Of a stretch of DNA of 64,000 nucleotides, positions 37,063-47,084 are shown one piece after another; the first letter of the stretch is position 1, and every line of letters starts with the position of its first letter. The notes below the pieces were generated by a model, which saw only the letters and a program-made list of their open reading frames with translations, did no database searches and had not been told where the DNA came from. The stretch covers positions 1-64,000 of the forward strand of contig ASZZ01000009.1 in the NCBI GenBank assembly GCA_000430305.1, written 5' to 3'. The stretch is from Streptococcus mitis 17/34. Its GTDB lineage: Bacteria > Bacillota > Bacilli > Lactobacillales > Streptococcaceae. The position numbers and the translations under genes were made by a program.

Positions 37063-38440
37063 ATGTCAAAAAATGAAGGTTTGAAAGAAAAATTAAAAAA
37101 AACTTGTGATTTATTTTTTCAGTGTGAAGATGAAGAAAAGTTATCAAAAGAGTTAAAAGATAATTTAGAAAAATTCTTTAAAGTTATTAATGATAAATAT
37201 GGGAAGAATTTTCACCTTAATGATGGTAACGATGGTGCGAATGAGTTTTTAGACGAGTTTAGTCCTTGGCATCAAGATAGAGGTAAAAAGTTAATCGAAG
37301 ATTTTGTAGAAATCGTCAATCAAAACTCTACTGAGGATTTTTCTTGGTTAGATATTTTGGAAAAAGATGAACAGTGGAAAAAATCATGGGAAGAGTCAAA
37401 TGAAGAAGTAAAAATAAAAGAAGAAGTCACGGATAAAAATAAACATGTAAATATGCGTTATCAAATTCCAACCCATTTTCATGGAGATATTGACAATGCA
37501 GTAATCTTCCACTGCATGGAAAATCCTAGGGGATACCTAGGAGAGTGGAAGGATAATCAGATTGATGAAGAATTTGCAGGAGCAAGTCTAGAAAAATTTT
37601 ATATTGAATCAGCTATTAAACGTAAAGAAGAAAGTAAAACTATAAAAGATATAATTAAAGAAAGATATCAATTACAAGATGTTTCTTATAGCTCGATAAC
37701 AAAAATTATTCATAGTTATACTAGTCCTTTATCACGTGAATTAAAAATAATGTTCGATAAATTTGAAGACTCAGATTATAAAACCTATGATTTTTCAAAA
37801 GGTAGTTCAGATTTAGAAGATTATTATTATTTCAAAAATTATTACAAACAATTTTTTATAGGAAAAGATAATAATTTAGAACCATTTAAGGTAGAAGAAA
37901 ATCAAGATAAAGCTCTAGAATGTGCTAAAAAAAATTTGTAACTTAGAAATATATCCTTTTTCATGTAAAGATCCAAAATTAGGTAATGATGGTATTGGTA
38001 AAAAGATTCTTCTTAACTCAGACTTATCTCGTTTAGGTGCTTATATTGTACTAAGAAGAATCTATAAGTATTTAGATAAATTTGAAGAATCAAAAACGAA
38101 TAATGAAGAGGAACCTCAGAAACCAGTTTTTGTTTTTCGTAAATACGATAGAGCATGGGAGGGATTATTTAATTCAATATTTAAAGAAGCAGAAGAAGAA
38201 GAAAATAATTATGGATTTCAAAATGAACAAACACTAAAAAATTTAGAAAAATTATTTTTTTATTGTCAAACAGGACAACAGGGTGGAGGGATAACATCTG
38301 GTAATGTAATTTCAATTAAAAATTATAAAATTTATAAAGATATTTTTAAAACTCTAAAACAAACTGCTTTTAAGGAAATTTCTGACGTATTCCGCCGAGG
38401 TGATATTGATAAAAATAGTTCAGGAAAATCAGGTGACTAA
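37063..38440 (+). pseudogene. Unrecognised NPR-motif protein, frameshifted at A8
   Basis: Two consecutive frames make one protein. Residues 1-292 (37063-37941) are acidic and helical, with the segment IPTHFHGDIDNAVIFHCMEN followed by PRGYLGEW near 135-162; this G-D/N-x-x-x-A-x-V-x-x-x-x-x-NP pattern resembles the core of UDG-like proteins seen in many defence-island hypotheticals. At the run of eight A (37927-37934) the frame shifts. Removing one A gives AKKICNLEIYPFSCKDP and 458 residues in all, ending with a Gly/Ser/Lys tail. GTGAGG precedes ATG 37063. Function unknown. An A8 run can also slip during transcription, so both products might be made. Confidence 0.65.
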
Positions 38441-39393
38441 TGATGAAACCACAAGAACGACTTTTAACAATCTTTTTCCGTTTACAAGCAGGCGAGAGGC
38501 TATCAAAAGCTCAATTAAGTGATGAATATGAGATTGATTATAGGACTGCACAAAGATATATGAGCACCTTAAAAAATTTTTTGCAAGAGCAGCATATATC
38601 AAATACAGAGATAAAATTCGATACTTCAGATAATACCTATCGTTTGATTGCTAAAACAACTTTTAATAAAAAGGATATTTTAGTAATTTCAAAAATTCTT
38701 TTGGAGAATCGTGCACTAAACAAATCAGAACTATATTCATTACTCGAAGATCTTCTATCTTTACTCTCAAGCGAAGAACAAAAAGAGATAGATGCAATTA
38801 TTGGCAGTGAGCGTTTTAACTATAAATCACTGACTAATGATAAAGACAGAATTGATACAATTTGGTTTTTATCGGAAGCTATTCGCAGGGAACAAATGCT
38901 CGAAATAGAATATAAAGCTCCATTAAAAGATGTTAAAAGCCACATCATTTTTCCTGTTTCCCTCTATTATGATGCCCACTATTTTTATCTGGTTGCTTAC
39001 CATTTGAAACATGAAAAGTATACAACGTATCGTGTTGACAGAATTGAGACTCTTAATAAATCTCAAAAAAAGAAACCATTGATTTCACTTAAGGATAAGT
39101 ATAAAGATGGGGATGTTCGAAATCGTAAAGTAGATGCTTTTGCAGGAAAAAAAATTTATGTTACTTTAATCTATAAAGGAAATGCTGAAATTGTTTTAGA
39201 TCAGTTTCCAGAGCATGAAATTCTTTCTGAGAATTATGATGAAATAAAAGTAAAAATTACAAGTCAAAACACTCCAGGTCTCAAACGATGGATTCTAGGA
39301 CAAGGTGAAGCAGTAACTCTTTTATCTCCTCCAGAGTTGATTAAAGAAATACAAGAATCTCTTGAAAAAACATTAAAAATTTATAAAGAATGA
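38440..39393 (+). CDS. WYL-domain transcriptional regulator
   Basis: The 317-residue protein has a DeoR-like winged helix at the N-terminus (LSKAQLSDEYEIDYRTAQRY) and a WYL ligand-binding domain with LYYDAHYFYLVAYHLK and TTYRVDRIETL. A WCX-like C-terminus follows (PGLKRWILGQGEAVTLLSP). WYL regulators bind nucleic acids or nucleotides and often control phage-defence operons. The start overlaps the previous stop (TAATG), with a second ATG at 38443. Three identical palindromes at promoters around it (32731, 36981, 39399) are the likely binding sites; one lies at its own operon. Confidence 0.88.
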   Translation: MMKPQERLLTIFFRLQAGERLSKAQLSDEYEIDYRTAQRYMSTLKNFLQEQHISNTEIKFDTSDNTYRLIAKTTFNKKDILVISKILLENRALNKSELYSLLEDLLSLLSSEEQKEIDAIIGSERFNYKSLTNDKDRIDTIWFLSEAIRREQMLEIEYKAPLKDVKSHIIFPVSLYYDAHYFYLVAYHLKHEKYTTYRVDRIETLNKSQKKKPLISLKDKYKDGDVRNRKVDAFAGKKIYVTLIYKGNAEIVLDQFPEHEILSENYDEIKVKITSQNTPGLKRWILGQGEAVTLLSPPELIKEIQESLEKTLKIYKE

Positions 39394-39394
39394 A

Positions 39395-39431
39395 GAGGTA
39401 GACATTTTTTGTCTACCTCTTCATTTATAAT
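39395..39431 (+). promoter_or_regulatory. Operator 3 (TAGACA-N5-TGTCTA) and -10 box
   Basis: AGAGGTAGACA-TTTTT-TGTCTACCTCT (39395-39420) is a perfect 11-bp inverted repeat whose core starts at 39399. TATAAT (39426-39431) begins 27 bases after that core start, as at the two other sites. It lies directly after the WYL gene and before the Clp-like ATPase gene, and may also act as a terminator hairpin. Confidence 0.78.
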
Positions 39432-39464
39432 AGAGATACAAATAAGGAAAGAAGGTAACAATAG

Positions 39465-42341
39465 ATGGGTAACTTTTATATGAAATCTGAGTTTCAAATA
39501 GAATGGTTTAAAAATATAGAAGAAGTAGAAGAGTTTCATGATGATTATTTTGGTGGTGAAATGATTTCGCTATCTTTAGCAGATTTAAGACACTTAGCAG
39601 ACGGAAATTTTCTTGCTTGGCATGTAAAGGGTGAGTATTCAGAATCACTATGTCTTGATGAAAATGCTAAGGAAGCACTAAAAAAAATTATTGTAAGGGG
39701 AAATCACATGTCAAAAAAACATATTGTAAAATATAAAGTTAGTCGCCAATTAAAACTTGCTTTGAAAGCATTGCCTGATCGTATTCTTCAAAAAGAGTAT
39801 AAAGTAATAGAGAGTCAGGATATTCTGTTTAGTCTATTGGATGTACGGGATACAGGAATAGGATATGCTTTAGGATATTATTCTTTAACAAAAGGCAAAT
39901 TGTTAAAGGAATTTGCTAATGGAAAAATGATTGGAAGTAGACCTCGTACCACTATTGAGAGCGAAGAATTAGTAGCTTTTTCTAAAAGAAAGATAATCCA
40001 TAATCAAATTACTTCTTCACCTGTAGAAATCATAAAAGAAGCTCCCTCTTCCTACTATTTTGCTGAGTGTGATGAATTTCCAATGTCTGAATATATGAAA
40101 TCTATCTTTGATTTTGCTGAAGAGATGCGCTTGCAAAATTCTCCCGATGGTGTCATTGATTCTTATTGGATTCTATCTGGAATTTCCCAAGAGCAGGAAA
40201 CAAATGCTAATCACTTGATTTACAAACAATACTTATTAAGTGGTAGAAATAGTTATTCTGAGGATGGATTGCTAGATGTTTTTACAAATTCGTGGTTTAG
40301 ATTTCGTGTGCTAACAGATGGCAAAGCGGAGAGAGATAGAGCCAGCAAAGAAAAAAGAGCAGCACATATCTCCTCTAAATTATCAAATCCAGATTACTCT
40401 CTTTTAAATGATATAGCTACAGATATCACTTTGAAGGCTCGAAATGGAGAGTTAATGGAGGTTGTAGGACGTGATGATGAGATTCGAAAAGTGGAGATTG
40501 CCCTCACACGTAGAGATAAAAATAATGTAGTGCTACTAGGAGATGGAGGCGTTGGTAAGTCGGCCATTGTAGATGGTATCGCTATGCGTATCTCTAGAGA
40601 TGAGGTTTTATCTCTTAAGGGAAAGAAAATCCTTCAATTTAATTTAAATGATTTGCATGCAACACTGAATGCCTATACAAGTGAAGGTATCAATAGATTC
40701 ATAGAAGAAATGAAGCGAGAAAAAGATATTATCTTGTTTGTTGATGAAATTCATATGTTAGGAAGAGCCAAATCTTTAATAGATTTATTCAAGCCTTTAA
40801 TGGCTCGGGGAGATTTTCGAATTATTGGAGCAACCACTCCGTCAGAGTGGAACACATATGTTTCAGGTGACACTGCTTTTGTACGTCGCTTTGAGAAAGT
40901 AATTGTAGAGGAACCAAGTATCGAAGATACAGTGAAAATTGTTGAGACAATAGCACCTGCATATGAAAATTTCCATCATGTTAATTTTGAACAAGACACA
41001 ATCGAACTAGCTGTGAGACTTGCTAAGAAGTATTTAAAAGGAGAAAAACTGCCCGATTCCGCCTTAACAATCATTGATAATGCAGGTGCTTTGGTCCGGA
41101 TTGAAGCCAAACAAGAAGTTACTTTAATTAGAGATTACCAAAATGAAGTCAATGAGTTGAAGGAAGAATTAGAAAAAGCACAAGCTATTGAATACAATGA
41201 GGAGGCTATAGAAGAAATAAGAGAAAGACTTGAAAATAAACTTGGTGAATTTCTAGGAGCTCGCAACAACTTAACTGTTAGTAAGTATGAGCTTAAAATT
41301 TCAAAAGATGACATAAAGAAAGCAGTAGAACAAAAAGCAGGTGTTGAAGTTAAGGAACAAGATATGAAGGTTGGAAAAGAAGCAGAGGGACAAGAGTTAC
41401 TTCGTCTTTCCAATTTAAAAAATACTTTAGCAGAAAAAGTTATTGGTCAATCAGATGCTACAAATTCTATTGCAGAAGCTGTAATTCGTTCAAAAACAGG
41501 ATTTAGAAATCCTAAACGTCCTATCGGAGTCTTTTTGTTCCTAGGTACTAGTGGCGTAGGTAAAACAGAAACAGCAAAGATATTATCAGAAGAGCTAACA
41601 GGTTCAGTAGAGGATCTTATTCGATTGGATATGTCAGAATACCAACAAGAACATGAAGTCTCAAAATTAATAGGCGCTCCCCCAGGTTATGCTGGATTTG
41701 GTCAAGGTGGACTTTTAACAAATGCTGTTAAAAGAAGTCCGAAAGCAGTTGTACTTCTTGATGAGATTGAAAAAGCTCACCCCAAAGTCTATGATTTAAT
41801 GTTACAAGTTTTTGATGATGGTATCCTAACGGATGCTATGGGACAAAAAGTTGATTTTACCGATACGATTATTATCTTAACCTCTAATCTAGGTTTAAAT
41901 GCCATTAAAAAAGATAAAAAGGTTGGTTTTTCAAGAATTGAAACGCAAGAACAATCTGAACAAACAATTCGAGAACAGACGATGGAAGCTGTTCAAAACT
42001 TTTTCCGTCCAGAATTATTAAATCGTATAGATGAAATTGTAACCTTTAAACCTTTTACGGAAGAATCAATTCTTCAAATTACAAAATTATTACTTGAAAA
42101 AGAAATAAACATCATTAAGGATAGTGGTTATGAACTGGAATTTTACGAAGATGCAATCGAATTACTTGCGAGAGAAACATATGATCCTGAAAACGGCGCT
42201 CGCCCAATTAGGAGAGGTATTACAAAATTAGTTGAAACACCATTGTCAGAGTTAATCATCAATGGTTGTCTCAATAAAGGAGACAAGGTAGTTGTATATT
42301 CAGATGGAGTTGAATTACTTTTTGAAGTCTTGAAGAAATAA
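39465..42341 (+). CDS. Clp-like double AAA+ ATPase
   Basis: The 958-residue protein has two AAA+ modules. D1 holds GDGGVGKSAIVDG (near residue 357), FVDEIHML and an arginine-finger region FVRRFEK; D2 holds GTSGVGKTETAK (near 693), VLLDEIEKAH and RPELLNRIDEIVTFKPF. A coiled coil (about 560-610) sits where ClpB has its middle domain. The N-terminal 330 residues are not the usual Clp repeat domain and match nothing I know. It is thus a diverged ClpA/B/C relative with a private N-terminus, probably unfolding or disassembling a specific target. GAAGG lies before ATG 39465. Under operator 3. Confidence 0.9.
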   Translation: MGNFYMKSEFQIEWFKNIEEVEEFHDDYFGGEMISLSLADLRHLADGNFLAWHVKGEYSESLCLDENAKEALKKIIVRGNHMSKKHIVKYKVSRQLKLALKALPDRILQKEYKVIESQDILFSLLDVRDTGIGYALGYYSLTKGKLLKEFANGKMIGSRPRTTIESEELVAFSKRKIIHNQITSSPVEIIKEAPSSYYFAECDEFPMSEYMKSIFDFAEEMRLQNSPDGVIDSYWILSGISQEQETNANHLIYKQYLLSGRNSYSEDGLLDVFTNSWFRFRVLTDGKAERDRASKEKRAAHISSKLSNPDYSLLNDIATDITLKARNGELMEVVGRDDEIRKVEIALTRRDKNNVVLLGDGGVGKSAIVDGIAMRISRDEVLSLKGKKILQFNLNDLHATLNAYTSEGINRFIEEMKREKDIILFVDEIHMLGRAKSLIDLFKPLMARGDFRIIGATTPSEWNTYVSGDTAFVRRFEKVIVEEPSIEDTVKIVETIAPAYENFHHVNFEQDTIELAVRLAKKYLKGEKLPDSALTIIDNAGALVRIEAKQEVTLIRDYQNEVNELKEELEKAQAIEYNEEAIEEIRERLENKLGEFLGARNNLTVSKYELKISKDDIKKAVEQKAGVEVKEQDMKVGKEAEGQELLRLSNLKNTLAEKVIGQSDATNSIAEAVIRSKTGFRNPKRPIGVFLFLGTSGVGKTETAKILSEELTGSVEDLIRLDMSEYQQEHEVSKLIGAPPGYAGFGQGGLLTNAVKRSPKAVVLLDEIEKAHPKVYDLMLQVFDDGILTDAMGQKVDFTDTIIILTSNLGLNAIKKDKKVGFSRIETQEQSEQTIREQTMEAVQNFFRPELLNRIDEIVTFKPFTEESILQITKLLLEKEINIIKDSGYELEFYEDAIELLARETYDPENGARPIRRGITKLVETPLSELIINGCLNKGDKVVVYSDGVELLFEVLKK

Positions 42342-42361
42342 TCACTGAGAGGAGGAAGAGT

Positions 42362-42892
42362 ATGGGACTTTCTTATGCACCACAGTATACATGGACGGAC
42401 CATTTTGCACAAAGAGCTCAGGAACGATTTGAGGTAAATGAAGACTCTCTTTCCAAATGGGTTGGAAGGCAAATTGCTAGCTTAACTATTTATGACTCGA
42501 CGGTAGAACAACGGCCAGAAGAGAAAAAATATGTTTCAGATTATGGGGTAATTTTTGTATGTAATACAATCGAACAAAAATTTATTACTTGTTATGAGGC
42601 AAATGATGTCATTATGGAAGGAAAGAAGATTACCATTCATGAATATAATGTTGATTCATTCAAGGAAGAAGTTGAAAATTTAGCAAGAAAATATTACTTA
42701 AAGGATGCTAAGGAAATGTTGTTAAGTGTAGAGAGTCATTTATATAATTTCCAAGAAATTTCCCAAAAAATAATGTCAGGAAGATTAACTCGACAAAACT
42801 ACTATCTTCTTGGAAAGTTAATTGATGAATTTCATGCAGTTAAAGCGGCAATGAGAGTTATTGAAACAAAACGAAGTGATTTTAATATTTAG
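42362..42892 (+). CDS. Small HxxxRxxxR protein, DUF4258-like
   Basis: A 176-residue protein whose N-terminal 90 residues have the pattern TDHFAQRAQERFEV...YGVIFVCNTIEQKFITCYE, that is H-x3-R-x3-R followed by two strands. This resembles DUF4258/BECR-type small ribonuclease toxins. The C-terminal half is helical. GAGGAGG precedes ATG 42362, 20 bases after the ATPase stop, so it shares that operon. It could be an effector RNase or a partner of the Clp-like ATPase; neither is proven. Confidence 0.68.
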   Translation: MGLSYAPQYTWTDHFAQRAQERFEVNEDSLSKWVGRQIASLTIYDSTVEQRPEEKKYVSDYGVIFVCNTIEQKFITCYEANDVIMEGKKITIHEYNVDSFKEEVENLARKYYLKDAKEMLLSVESHLYNFQEISQKIMSGRLTRQNYYLLGKLIDEFHAVKAAMRVIETKRSDFNI

Positions 42893-42948
42893 ATTTTCTT
42901 ATCTTATAGATTCTAAAATACTTAAGTCTCAGTATTTAACACCATACG

Positions 42949-42975
42949 TGAAAACGCTTTTAAATGTGGTATAAT
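42949..42975 (+). promoter_or_regulatory. Helicase promoter with cre-like element
   Basis: TGG-TATAAT (extended -10, box at 42970-42975) is preceded by TGAAAACGCTTTTA (42949-42962), which resembles a CcpA cre site and covers the -35 region. It drives the helicase-nuclease gene, the one large transcript start in the cluster without a TAGACA palindrome. Confidence 0.6.
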
Positions 42976-43015
42976 TAACACAAAAGAAGTACTTATTGTT
43001 AAGTGAGGTAAAACG

Positions 43016-46000
43016 ATGACAACATTAGATTTTAAAACTTTATTTAAAGAAGAATATGATAAACTTAATAAACAACAGAAAAAAGCAGTTGATACGGTGG
43101 AAGGACCTGTTATGGTTATTGCTGGTCCTGGTACAGGTAAAACTCAAATTCTGTCACGTCGTGTCGCAAATATTTTAACAAATTATCATACAAGTCCAGA
43201 AGAAATTGTCTGTTTAACATATACAGAGGCAGGTGCATCAGAAATGTTGGATAGATTAGAAAAATTGATTGGAGAAGAAGGACGTAAGGTAAGAGTATCA
43301 ACAATCCATGCTTTTTGTAGTGAATTAATCTTAAGAAACTCTGAAATTTTCGGTGGACAACCAAAAATTATATCAACAGCAGCCAAATATGAAATCCTAA
43401 AAGAAATTATGGATGAATATGTTATAGAAGGAAATCCTCTTTATAAAACTCTGGTAAACGTTATTCTGCTAAAGACCAGCTATTAGAACTTTTTTATAAA
43501 ATGAAACGTGAAAACCTGAACAAAGAGGATTTTGAAAAAGAGATAGATGAATACTTTAAAATGATTGATTTATCCATACCTGGAGATGATTTGTATAGTA
43601 AATTCAAATATGCTAGAAATTCTAAGTCTAAAGACAAGAAAGTTGGAGATTATAAAGATAAAGCATTAAAAGAATTACAAGAAAACATGGAAAAGTTACT
43701 TGCTGGAGTTGAAATTGTTGAAAAGTATAGCGATGATATTAGTGAACATAATTATTTTGATTTTGATGATATGATTTTATGGACAATTGAAAAGTTGGAG
43801 GAAAATGACGATTTTCAAAGAAGTGTATCTGATACTATAAAATATTTATTTGTTGATGAGTTTCAGGATACTTCAGTTTTTCAGAATAAACTTGTAGATT
43901 TACTAGTAAAAGGAAAAGATAATCCAAATATTTTTGTTGTAGGGGATGATAATCAAAGTATTTATCGTTTCCAAGGAGTAAGTGCGAATAATATTCGAGA
44001 TTTTGATAAGAAGTATAAGCCTTCGAAAATAGTTCTTGAAGAAAATTACCGTTCTTCCCAGGCTATCATTGATGCTTCAAGACAACTAATCAGTCATAAT
44101 CCAAGAGAAGAGAAACTTCTTATTGCAGCAGGCGCTAACAAAGATTATGACTATCAATTGCCAATCTTGAAATCCTACGCAAATGCAAAAGCTGAAATGT
44201 TTGGTGTGCTTACTGAGATTAAAGAGTTGATTGATTCGGGTGTATCTCCTGATGAAATCGGTGTCATTTATGGAAGAAATTCTTACGGAGAAGAGTTTGC
44301 GAAGATTCTTCGTGATAATGGTATTTTCGTTCAAATGAAAGAAAATAAAGATTTATTTAGTGAACCTTTTTTCAAAAAAATTGTAGCTATTTTAAAATAT
44401 CTTTGCCAACCATCAAGAAATGTTAGAGAACTTCGAAAAATTGTATATTTTGATTTCTTTGAGGTAGAACTATCACAAATCGCAATGATACGGAATCTAA
44501 AGAAAGATGAAAAAATTTCAATCCCCACTATAGCAGAAATTGATCAAAAATTAGAAATCATTCGAAAAAAAGTAAATAAATCATCAAAATACCTATCGCC
44601 TATGTATGTCCTTAGCGATGTTTTAAAATCTCTAAGTATCGATGAGTATATTATGAAGTCAAAAGAAAAATATCATTTGGTTTCTGTTTTAAATGAACTT
44701 TACAAGTTAATGTTGATGGAATGCCACATCCATCCTAAATTGACTGTAAAAGGATTTTTAAATCAATTATCAGCTTTAGAAGAAATGGGAATTAGTCTAC
44801 CAATTGAAGATATCTCAGGTTCTCCAAGTAACTGCGTTCAATTAATGACAGCTCATGGTTCCAAAGGACTGGAGTTTGAACATGTATTTATAATGAAATG
44901 CAATGATGGAAAGAAAAAGAGTGAAGCTTGGCCAGGAGGTGAAAATAATTCAGGTAGATTCGCTTATCCACCAAGTTTAAATGGAAAAGATGAAAATGAA
45001 TCTCAACTAAAAGAAGAGGAGAACCGTCGCTTGTTTTATGTTGCCATGACCCGGGCAAAGAAGGTACTCCATCTCTCTTATTCTGATGATTCTACTAAAA
45101 CCCACTTTATTAATGAATTTGAGGAATTTATTGATGAGGTAGACGTGACAGAATCTTGTGATGATTTTCAATCTGTAGATAAAGTAGTAATACCGAAATT
45201 TTCTAACAATGTTATCAATGAAATTTTTGACGAATTGAGTTTAAGCGTTAGTACATTAAATGCTTTTCTAAAATGTCCTTTGAGTTTTTATTTCAATAAA
45301 GGATTAAAATTACCTTCTGAGACGAACGAAGCTATGGTATTTGGCAGCATTATTCACGAAGTCTTAGAAAAAATATATATTTCTGTAGATGGTTCACAAA
45401 GTTCAGAATTAACTGCAAAAACAGTACTTTCTCCAGAAGAAGCTTTAAAATTATTTGAGACAGTATTTGAAGAAAAATCTTATCAATTGACTTCAGATAG
45501 AATAAAGAAAGATGACTATGCTAGAGGGAAAAAGATTATTGAAAATCTTTACAATAAAACTGGATACCTCAAAGATGGTGTAATAGCAGTTGAAGTGCCT
45601 ATTCAAGGTGTTAAACTTGGCAGTATTTTGAATACCACTGTAGACCTATCGGAAGTAGCTGATATTCAGTTAAACGGAAAAATCGATAAAATTGAATTGG
45701 ACGGCAATATAGTGCGTCTAGTCGACTATAAAACAGGAAATTTTGACAAGGCTAAAGATAAATTAGTAGCTCCGAGTAAAAAAGAGCCCCTTGGTGGTGA
45801 TTATTGGCGTCAGGCTGTATTCTATTATATCCTCTTCAAAAATGCCGGTATCGATATTTCTGACAAAGAAATACTTGTTAAATATGTTTTGGTTGAGAAT
45901 TCAACTAATGAAGATGGTTTTTCTGAAACTGAAGATATACGAATCACTCAAAAAGAAGTTGATATAGTGCTTAATCAGATTAAAGAATCTATTATGAAAA

Positions 46001-47019
46001 TTAAACAAGGCGATTTCAACTGTGGTTGTGGAGTATTGAAAAAGGACAGAGATAATTACCCATGCGACTACTGTCTCCAAGTATTAGCTAACACAGAACC
46101 TAAATTCGATAATACTGAAGCTTTAGATATTGCCACCTATCAACAAACACGGGGAAATTATAAGAGTTTAAGTGTTAGCAAATTGAATCGTTACCTGCGT
46201 TGTCCAAAGAGCATCTACTTTGAAGATATTTTACAGTTATCTCAAGCAGCAGGATTATCAGCAGGAGCAAAAGAAAAATCTACAAAAATAACAATCAATC
46301 ATGCCCCCACAGGTCCCGTATTTGGGACTGCAATTCATGAAACAATGGAAAAAATCTATAAAGAAGATTTACAATTAGAGGACGCAATTGAATTCTATGA
46401 CAGTTCATTGTACTCTCATCAAGAGGAAATCATTGATACAATGTCTGTAGAAGAATTAAAAGAATATGGACATAACTTGTTGACTAATCTTTTTGAACAT
46501 TATATTCCTAATAGTTTAAAAGGGGAGCATGTTTCCTTAGAGAAAGAACTTCGTGTTAAATTAGGAGATAATTACTTAATCAATGGGATTATCGATAAGC
46601 TTGAATTTGATAATGATCTTATTAGAGTTGTAGATTATAAGACAGGTTCTGCTCAAAGAGGTGTTGAGGAACTAGAAGTTGGACATGATTATTGGCGTCA
46701 AGCAGTCTTCTATAATCTTTTATTAGAAAATTCTTCTGAAATAGATACGACTGATAAACGAATTGAAACTCAGTATATTTTTCTTGATGATAATAGTACT
46801 GAAAATGGCTATTCAATTCACACTATACAAGTTACGAAAGAGGATTTAGACTTGGTTACATCACAAATTCAAAACTTCTGGTCTCATATGAATACAGCTG
46901 ATTTTACTGGTGGTTGTGGTAAAAACGATTGTGATTATTGTCGATTAGCTGAGTTTGTTGATTTTGAATTATTAAAAGAAGCTATAGAATCTGGAAAAGA
47001 AAGTAATTTAGTTAATTAA
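43016..47019 (+). pseudogene. UvrD-like helicase with two tandem Fe-S RecB-type nuclease domains, frameshifted
   Basis: Superfamily 1 helicase motifs are in order: Q motif with LNKQQKKAV, Walker A AGPGTGKTQ (residue ~35), LTYTEAGASEM, VDEFQDTS (~279), GDDNQSIYRFQG, TAHGSKGLEFEHVF and FYVAMTRAKK (~673). Then come two PD-(D/E)XK modules. The first has AFLKCPLSFYF, FGSIIHEVLE, VDYKTG and CGCG...CDYC; the second has RYLRCPKSIYF, FGTAIHETME, VDYKTG and CGKNDCDYC. Each thus carries one plus three Cys for an AddB-type 4Fe-4S cluster. At ACTCTGGTAAACG (about 43450) one base is missing and a stop follows at 43484; adding a G gives 1334 residues. As written, the larger open part (43501-47019) lacks Walker A. 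Confidence 0.85.
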
Positions 47020-47084
47020 GTGGTCTAAATCATTTGCTAGTATAGAATGCTAAGTTAAGTTTCCTAATAATTACGAGGTAAATA

